Source: a virus. Taken from it: DNA of 23,912 nt. Shown here piece after piece: positions 10,201-19,200 of the stretch (its first letter is position 1; each line of letters begins with the position of its first letter). Position numbers and translations under genes: made by a program. The notes beneath the pieces are model-generated. The model was not told the origin of the DNA, did not search any database, and was given only the letters and a program-made list of their open reading frames with translations. The DNA lies in the IMG/VR virus record IMGVR_UViG_3300010151_000161, positions 1 to 23,912 of that record; one strand, written 5' to 3'.

Positions 10201-13200
10201 AACACCCGTTACAGGGTCTGTGGGACGAGGATAAGCATGACTTGTAATACCTGCATCCATTGAGCAAGTTAATACTATGCTACCAGTATCAAATCCAACA
10301 GTGTCACTGGTAGTGTAAGTATGTCCACTACCCACTGTTAAGACCATAGCACCAGTGGTCGGAGCATAAGTAACATTTGTAGGTACAACCGAACCAATAC
10401 CTGTTACAGTAATAGAACCGACTCCTACACTCACAAAGCTATGAGAGTAGTTGCCACCAACAATCAGGCAACTAGTTCCCGCGCTAACAAAGTTATGTTG
10501 ATAATTACCACCAGAAACTATAGCATTAGAAGATGCACGTTTAAAGGTATGTGCATATTGATCTCCGGGACCAGCAACACCCACATTAACTGTAACAGTT
10601 CCATTATGCTTTATTAATCCATCATCAGAAGCAGAAACAAAAGTATGAGCAGAAGTATTGGATGATGGAGTTACATTAACAGTAAATGTATTAGTTGTTT
10701 TATTAGATACTTCTAACCATCTGTTATTTACAGGATCAGTGGGTCTTGGATAAGAATGTTGAGTAGCATGACTATCTTTAGCACAAGTAAAGATCAATGA
10801 TTCGCCAGCAAGTCTAATCAAATCTCCATTAGAGAATCCATGACTAGTAACTGTTAAAGTTAATACTCCCGTAGTAGGGGCATATGTCGCATTACTTACC
10901 GTATAAGCGGTTCCATCATTTGTAATAGCAAGTGAATTATTATATGCATAATCAGCACCTCTAGGATAATAATGTGTAGATACACCAGCATCAATAGCAC
11001 ATGTCATTCCCAATCCAGTGAATATTACAACACTTGATTTATTAGTAGCATTGAATCCATGAGCAGTGCTGGTAGTGACCGTCATAACACCAGTACTACT
11101 TGTATAGTCCGCTGTATAGATTCCAATAGGACCAGCATAATCACATGTAAGTGCAATACCAGAAAGTTTGATATTTTCTCCTCTCTGCAATCCATGAGGA
11201 AGATGTGTTGTAACTGTAGTCAATCCAGTAATTGAACTATATCCGACATTAGAAATATCTTTTGGTCTATAGAATACCGCAGGATTAGTAATTGCAATTC
11301 CTGTGATACCACCATTTACAATCTGTCCTGTACCAACTCCGGTATAATTAGCAGCATACAAACTTGAGGTTTGAATTGCTACATTAACTGTTGGTTGAAT
11401 ATTAAGTCTATATCCACTACCGCTAGTACCAATACCAATAGATTGAATGGTTCCTGCTGTAGATACAACTGCTGTTCCTCCAGCAGCGACTAATGGTTGC
11501 AATCCGAATCCTTCAGTAGACCCGACAGAAACAATAATTCCACCTACAGGAATATTTGCATTGTTAACATCGTAAGTAACAGAACTTGCTGTTCCTGTGA
11601 AGAAGATACTAGAAATACCAGCACTTTCCTTCATGTCATAATCTTCTTCGCGAGGTTGAGTTCCCTCAGGACCTTGGAAAACACCATTGATTAAAATTAT
11701 ACCATTGCTGGTAGAGAATCCAGTAGCACTCGTTCCACCATTCTTAGTTAAAGCGAATGTCTTAGCAATTCCTGTAAATTCATTTGAAATGTCATCCAGG
11801 ATCATATTATTAGTATATGTCTCTGCAATTGTTCCTGTCTTTCCACTCCTCATAAAGGTTCTACCTTGGAAAGTAGAATGTGTAGCAATCCCTACCCAAT
11901 CTCTATCATCAGGTGCATTAGTATCTGATGAGATTGGTTCTAATCCATAAGGTGCTTCAACAAAATGAATCTTATTCTCACGAATATTATAATTACCCTC
12001 AATTATCTGAACCAAATCACCAGAACTATGGGTAGAAAGTCCAGTACCCATCCATGGTCTATCCACAAGAATAATATTAGTGCTACCAAGACCAACAGTG
12101 TTGATCTTCATAATCTCACTATTGATTTGAACTAGATCCCCACTAAAGAACGAAGTTATTCCAGTAAATTCAATTCTCTCATCTACTAGTGTTATATCTT
12201 TATCCAGAGTGGTAGTTATTGCTCCACCGACAATGGGAGATTGGAACCAATTATCAATTGCAATAAGTGCCTTAGCATTCTGATTAGTTGATGTAAAGGA
12301 GTGTGAAGTTCCAATACCAACAGCACTAATATCCAACACTACAGGATTCTGGAGAAGTGCTTTCTCAGGACTTGCTGCCAATTTAATCGTGCTGTCATTA
12401 ACCTTAACTGCATATACAGTTGGTGGTACTTTAGTAGTCGCTCCAAAACCAGGACCACTAGTAGAAGCAATACTAATTGCTTGAGTAGACCCTATACCTG
12501 CCCATGAATAAGTAAGTTCTTCACCAGTCACAAAGTAATGATCTGGAATGGTAATTGTATCCGCAGAAACACTAACCAAAGATGTATCACTTGCATCGAC
12601 ATATCTTTGGAATATTGGCAACTCATTATGAAGTAATCCAAAGGTTCTCTTAATATCCGTATGAGTTCCTCTATACTCTGCATAACTGGAAGTAATCTTA
12701 GCAGATTCAAAATCAAGAGATGAAACCATATCATCCTTCTGCAGACTTAAAACATTCTGGAATACTCTTACTTGAACCTTAATATTATGATTTGGAATAA
12801 AGGTTAAATGATTTCTACCGGAACCATCATTATTAGCACCAATAGTTCCTAATCCAGTAGTATGTAATTGAACATTACCATATTCGGTGAAAGCATTGTA
12901 ATCATCGTCATCACAAGCAACAACCTCACACATCTCATAACGCTTATTAGTAGTATCCTCTAATTGAACAACATAGTAGGCAGCATGAGAATCACCATGG
13001 TACTCAGCAATAGTGTTTATACCAGGAGTTCCTGAAGCAGCAATAGATGTGTACCAAGAATCTAAAAGACCAGTACTCATCTCTTGAGCAGTTCCTACTC
13101 CAGTTGCAGTAGATGTGCTACTTGCAATAGAAATAGACATTGCACTTACGCTATGACCTACACCAAGTGCAGAATCAGGAGTAAAGTCAATTTTTAATCT

Positions 13201-16200
13201 CGAACCCTCAATATAAGGATAATAAGTTCCTAATCCACCAACACCATAGGGACTGAGATTATTATCTGATAATTGACCGTATTCAGTCAGATCAACGGTT
13301 GATCCATCATGAATCAAATTAAGTTCATCAAATTCATAGTATGAACCATCATTTGCTCCAATCTCAACAATAACCTTAGCAGAACGATAGGTGGATGCAA
13401 TTCCCACAATAGTGGTTGCAGTGCTAGTTCCACTAGCCATTTGTTTATAGTGGGAATTAATATGAGCAACACTTCCAAGAGCAGTGCTACCTATTCCACT
13501 ATTATTACTCAAAAGATCATGTGAAATATAAGTAACATCATAATTATTGTCTTCATACTTAATAGGATAGAATTGAAGTCTTCCTTCCTCTCCACTGACA
13601 TTCCAATCAAAAGATCCTAAATCAGGATGAGTTTCTATTCTCGCATATTGATTGATAAAGCCATTGGTTCCATCATGAAGAAGTGATACAAGAAGAATCT
13701 GTCTTTCCTTAGTATATCTCTTATCTCTTACATAAGTAAAATATTTTCTACTTCTATATGCAGTTAATTTATCACTATTAATAACAGCATATCTTGTTGA
13801 TCTTGGTTTGTGATTAAATTCTCCACTAAAATCATCAATAGTAAGAACCCTATTTCCAACAGATTCTGAATAATCAGTCAATACTCTATTTTCAAATATG
13901 ATTTGATTAGAGACTAATGCTGTTCCAATTTTAACTGCTTCTTCAGATGCTAAATCGAAAGTATAAACACAATGAAGATGTCCTTCTCCTGTTAAATCTG
14001 CAACAATTTCAGCATCACTATCGAGACCAAAAACTCCACCTGTATTTTCTGCTTGAGTTTCAACAATCAGATCTGAGAATTTTAAGAATCCAGAAGTATG
14101 GTTTAGTGAACTAACAGCATCATTCCAATCTTGATAAGCAACTTTAGATTTTAAAGAGTAAGAGAAGTATTGATAATAATCGTTATCGGGCAATCTTTGA
14201 ACATTATTATTCAGAACACCAGTATCATATGTCCATCCCTTGTTAACCTGAGAATAGGGTCCTAATTTAATATAAGAATCAAAATCAACTTTACTCTTAA
14301 TACGACCCTTAGTGTTAGAAGTTTCACCCGTAAGAATAGATCCAACCAAAAGATCGCTATCAGTAGCAACTTTAAGTGTTTCTATCTTATTATTCCAACT
14401 TTCTACAATTCCACTATCATCACCAGTAGTAACAATTTCTCCATCCTTAAAGTCATTGATTTTTAATTTTATATCAAAAATTGGGAATTGCTTTTTAGGA
14501 ATTATTCTACCAAAAGAAGTAATAGGATCAAAATAACCTGGATATTGGTCACCCTCCAAAACAGAGCTCATATCATAAACTATAGAACCTGTGTTACCAC
14601 CTAAAGCAGAATTTACTTCAGTAACAGGGAAAAGCTTATAGTTATAAGAAGAAGAATTATATCCTAACGATGTACTTCCAACACCAACACTGGTATTCTC
14701 AATAAGAACGTCATCTCCTACAGCAACAGGGAATAAATCACTAAATCCAGTATTAATCCCTACAGTTACTAGTTTAGTGGTGCTATTATAGGTAATGGTA
14801 TTAATTCCAATTCCATTGGAATTGTGAATAGGTATAATAGTTGGGAGAATATTATTCATCCCATAAGTATTCTGTACTATCCTTACCTGAGTAGATCCAA
14901 CATTATATTCTAAAATAACATCATCAATTACCTCACCAGTATATCCATCCAAAACAACTAAACCAGGATCAGTCAAGTAATTCTTACCACCAGATGAAAT
15001 ACCAATACTCTTGAACGATGTAAGAGGTTCAATTGTAAGAATTTCTGGAAGGTTGAGAGAAGGCTTCAAAGTAAAGTCAGTAGGATAATCAAATCCAATA
15101 TTGTCAATCGTATCCTTTTGAATTTTACCAATAGAAGTACTTTGAACTTCTAAAATTGCTCCTTTTCCATACGCAGAGGAAATTGTATTAATACCTGGAT
15201 TAAATTCATACTTTGTACCACCATTAACAACTTCAATTTTAGCAATAGCACCATAAGCAGTTGAAGACCTAGTAGTGTAGTAAGAATTTGCAGTGGCTGA
15301 TGTATAAGAATCTGCTTCAGGATATTTTCTTATATTATACTTAAAGGTGGTAGTTCCTAATCCAACTACTTTCTGAGTTCCTGCATACTGACTATCAACC
15401 AGATTAACCTGATTATTATTAATTACATCAGTATCAACAACAATCTCCTTTTTAATATCCGCAATATAATCTTCATTAATAGGTTCTAGATTATAATAAA
15501 GATTTTCAGGAATATCATCATTTAAGAATAACTTAACAGTGGCATCACTTTCTAATCCAATCTCACCAGTCTTAACAACTTCAAACTTATTAGTAACTCC
15601 GGTAGATTCAAACTTATATTTGAATTCAGGATCCTTATAGAAATTAAAGGTAAATGCTGAATAGGAAGTTACTCCAACCTTTGATGATAAGGTAGAATCA
15701 GATAAATCAAATGTAACAATCTTATTTCTATAAACATCAATCTGAGGATTAATCTCACATAGAGTTCCAATTGTAGCACTAGTAATATCAATATAATTGG
15801 GAATATTTAAATTTAAATCATATCTAGTTTTACATAACCTAATCTTATCTTTTGTATAATAAAGAACATAGTAAAGTTCTTCATTAGTTAATCCACCAGA
15901 AGGAGAAGAAGCTTTATAAAGAATCTTATCACCAGTCTTCAATCCATGATTAGTAATAGTAATAGTATCAGCAGCAGTGTCTATATCCGATGCAGCCCAA
16001 GTGGTAGAGTTATATACGGCTCTTCTATTATCATCATCATATTTTACTGTTATAGTTTGGGTATCCTTTCCAAGATTTGTAACTTGAATTTCATCACCCA
16101 AGGATAATCCATGTGTAGAAGCAGTAGAAACAGTAACAATATTCTGTCCAATTTCACCACTTATAGCAGTTCTCTTTGTAGTAAAACTATGATAGTTTCC

Positions 16201-19200
16201 TATACCAAAATTCTGGAAATAAGGTAACCGTTGGGTAGTAGTTGAACCAACCCCAACAAAAGTTCCTGTAGTTCCTAAACCTACTCTAACAGTCGCAACT
16301 CCAATAAAATCTCTTGCAACATTAGCAATGTATAAGTCTTGACCTTCTGGCAATTCAAATGTAGTTCCAGATGTAATACCAGTTATAGGTTGCCAACATT
16401 GAATTCCAGTTCCACCATGATTTGAATAAGTAACCTTCTCACCAGTCTTCAATCCATGATTAGGAATATAAATCTGACTATAAGGAACAAATACTTGTGT
16501 TACTCCCAAACCAGGCATGGAGAATACTGCAGTAGATCCAACACCTGCAATTGCTGATGTTCCCACACCTACCGATTCATTGGGATTAAAATAAATCTCT
16601 TTATTTGCGCTATAACTATAATCTGTTTTAAATCCAGTATTAATAGTAAATTTACGTGGATTTTCTCTAAGAATAGTAGATGAGCTATACGCAAATCCTA
16701 CAGTACCATCAACTGCTCTTCTAACTCTAATTCTTCCACCAACTTTGTCTATATTAAGAACTTTAACTTTCTCAGTATTACCTATTCCAAGAATATCATT
16801 CTCCCTAATAAATGGGAAATCAAGGAATCCAGTAGTGTAGAAATAAGTGGTTAATCCTGTTACATTAGTACTTCCAATACCTAAAGTAGTTACAAAATTA
16901 TCTGTCCTAATACCTATAGTGTAATCATCTTCTAAATGCGCAAAATAAGTGCTTAAACCAGAAACAGTGATTAATTCGCCATTCTCTAATCCATGAGGAG
17001 CAGTGGTAAATCCAACCACACTTCCTCGACCATCTATAGTAGCAAATTCAACACTAGAATATGAAGTAGTTGCAATACTTACTGAAGAAATACCAGGACT
17101 GTAAAGACTCTTAACTCTAGCAGAAGCATTATTTCCACCTGTTAGAGAATTGTCAAATAAGACTCTATCCCCAACATTATAATTATTACCCCCAGTTAAG
17201 ATGCCAATAGAATCAACCTGGCCAGTAGAAGCACTGTCAATATTTACTGTTTGATTTCTAACATTATCAGGATCAAAAACAAATTCATAATCACTGTTAG
17301 AAGATTTAAATTGATAACCTAAAGTGTTTCTAAACCATTCTGAATCATTTAAATTAAATTCTTCTTGATTTAAATCATTACTCCAATCTGATGTAATGGG
17401 TTCTGAGTAAAAACTAGTTCCAATAACATAAGGAAACTCTGGTCTATAATATCCATCAAAAGATCCAGAAGTATCCGTTTGCCCACCTTCAATAGTAGTA
17501 AAGTATGCATAAACTCCATTAGGATATTCGGGTGTTATTCCAAATCTACCATTATGTTCGTCCAGATCTCCACTATTCTTAAATCCATAATCTTCATTGA
17601 AAAATCCTTGTGGGAAAATAGTAAGAGATGGTCTATTAGAGTGGGAAATCAATTCATACCCAGTTTTCAGTGCTCTAGCAACTCCACCCTCAGGAGTAGT
17701 GTATCCATAAGGACCATAAATGGGATTTCCATCATAAGCCCATCCTAGAAGTGGTGAATGCCAAGAAGAAGTTTGTTCCTTCTGTTGCGCCATCCTTAAA
17801 TCACCAACACCATATTGTATTACTCCACCATCATTTCTTACAAATACAGATTTCCTAAGTTCCCTAGGAGCATACATGTGGCAATATTGTAATCCAAAAT
17901 CTTCTCTCTCCGAACGAGCAATAATTCCATCATCTGCACTTATAGTATCTAATAATTTACGGAATAGATTAACTGTCCACTTCTGAAGATGTCCTTTAAG
18001 TTCACAAGTAGATCCAGCAGGTTTTATAGTAATAGTAGTGGTATCATCGTATCCAATGCCGCCACTTATTACCTTTACTTCTTTTAGTTGTCCACCTTCA
18101 ACAACAGGAGTAAGTGTGGCATAATTTCCACTTCCATTAATTACAAGATCAGGAGGAGCATTATATCCTGTTCCGTTTCGTGTAACTAATACTTCTTGAA
18201 TTTTCCCATTACTAACTACGACCATCACTTCAGCATTTAATCCTTGACCATTAACTTCACCTCCACTTCTAAAGAAGAATTCAGGTTGTCTATCCCAATT
18301 AACAATAGTATCTGACCCGTAAGAACTTCCAGCGTTAGTTAAATAAACAGACTCAATCTCTCCTCTAACAATGGGTTGAACTTGTGCAGAGAAATCTTGA
18401 TTAGATAATGTAGAAACTCCAGTATTTCCTGTGATAACAACAGAAATTGCAGGATAATTAAAAGAATGTATCCCACTACCAATCGAACTTAACTGAACAT
18501 ACTGTTCACTATCAAGATACTGTGTTTTAGAGGTAGTTCCTAATCCAACAGGAGCAAGTTTAAAGGAATTAGTATTTTCCTTTTTAACCAAATATTCTAA
18601 GGAAGTATTAAGACCATCAATAACAGTTCCTGTTGTAGCATAAGTAACAGTCTCGCCTGTCTCATATCCGTGAGAATCTATATTAATAACATTAAGTGAG
18701 GTACTGACACCAGTAGTTTGAGTACTTCTCTTTTTATTTGCATATCCTTCACCACTATTATTAACAACAATATCGGAAATTATATTTTTCTTTGAAGTAG
18801 AATTAATTTCTTGTCGTCCGACTCCATAACCACTAATGAAAACAGTGTTTATTCCACTTATAGCATCCTTTTGTTTGGGATAAATCTTAACTGTTTGAGC
18901 ATCTACTACACCGACATGATAAAGTGATCCTGTAGTTAAACCAGTTAAAGCAGTTTGCTTACCGGGATTATATACAACTTCTTCATAATCTCTAAACTTA
19001 TGATAAGTGGAAAATCCAATTAAACTAGTAGTAGCACTTCCTGCTTGAATAAAGACATTACCACTAGATCCTTGGTTAGTTGCATCAAGAGAAACACTAT
19101 GAGATACAGATCTCATATTGACTGCTGCCGATGCATCCTTACCATTTCCTCCAGTAATAGTAATAAATGGATCACTTACATAATCAAATCCACCATCAAT

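Noticed and set aside
12528-12734. A 68-codon minus-strand frame inside the giant gene
   Set aside because: It is a second frame of the same strand within continuous coding sequence, has no ribosome binding site and has a leucine-rich low-information product.
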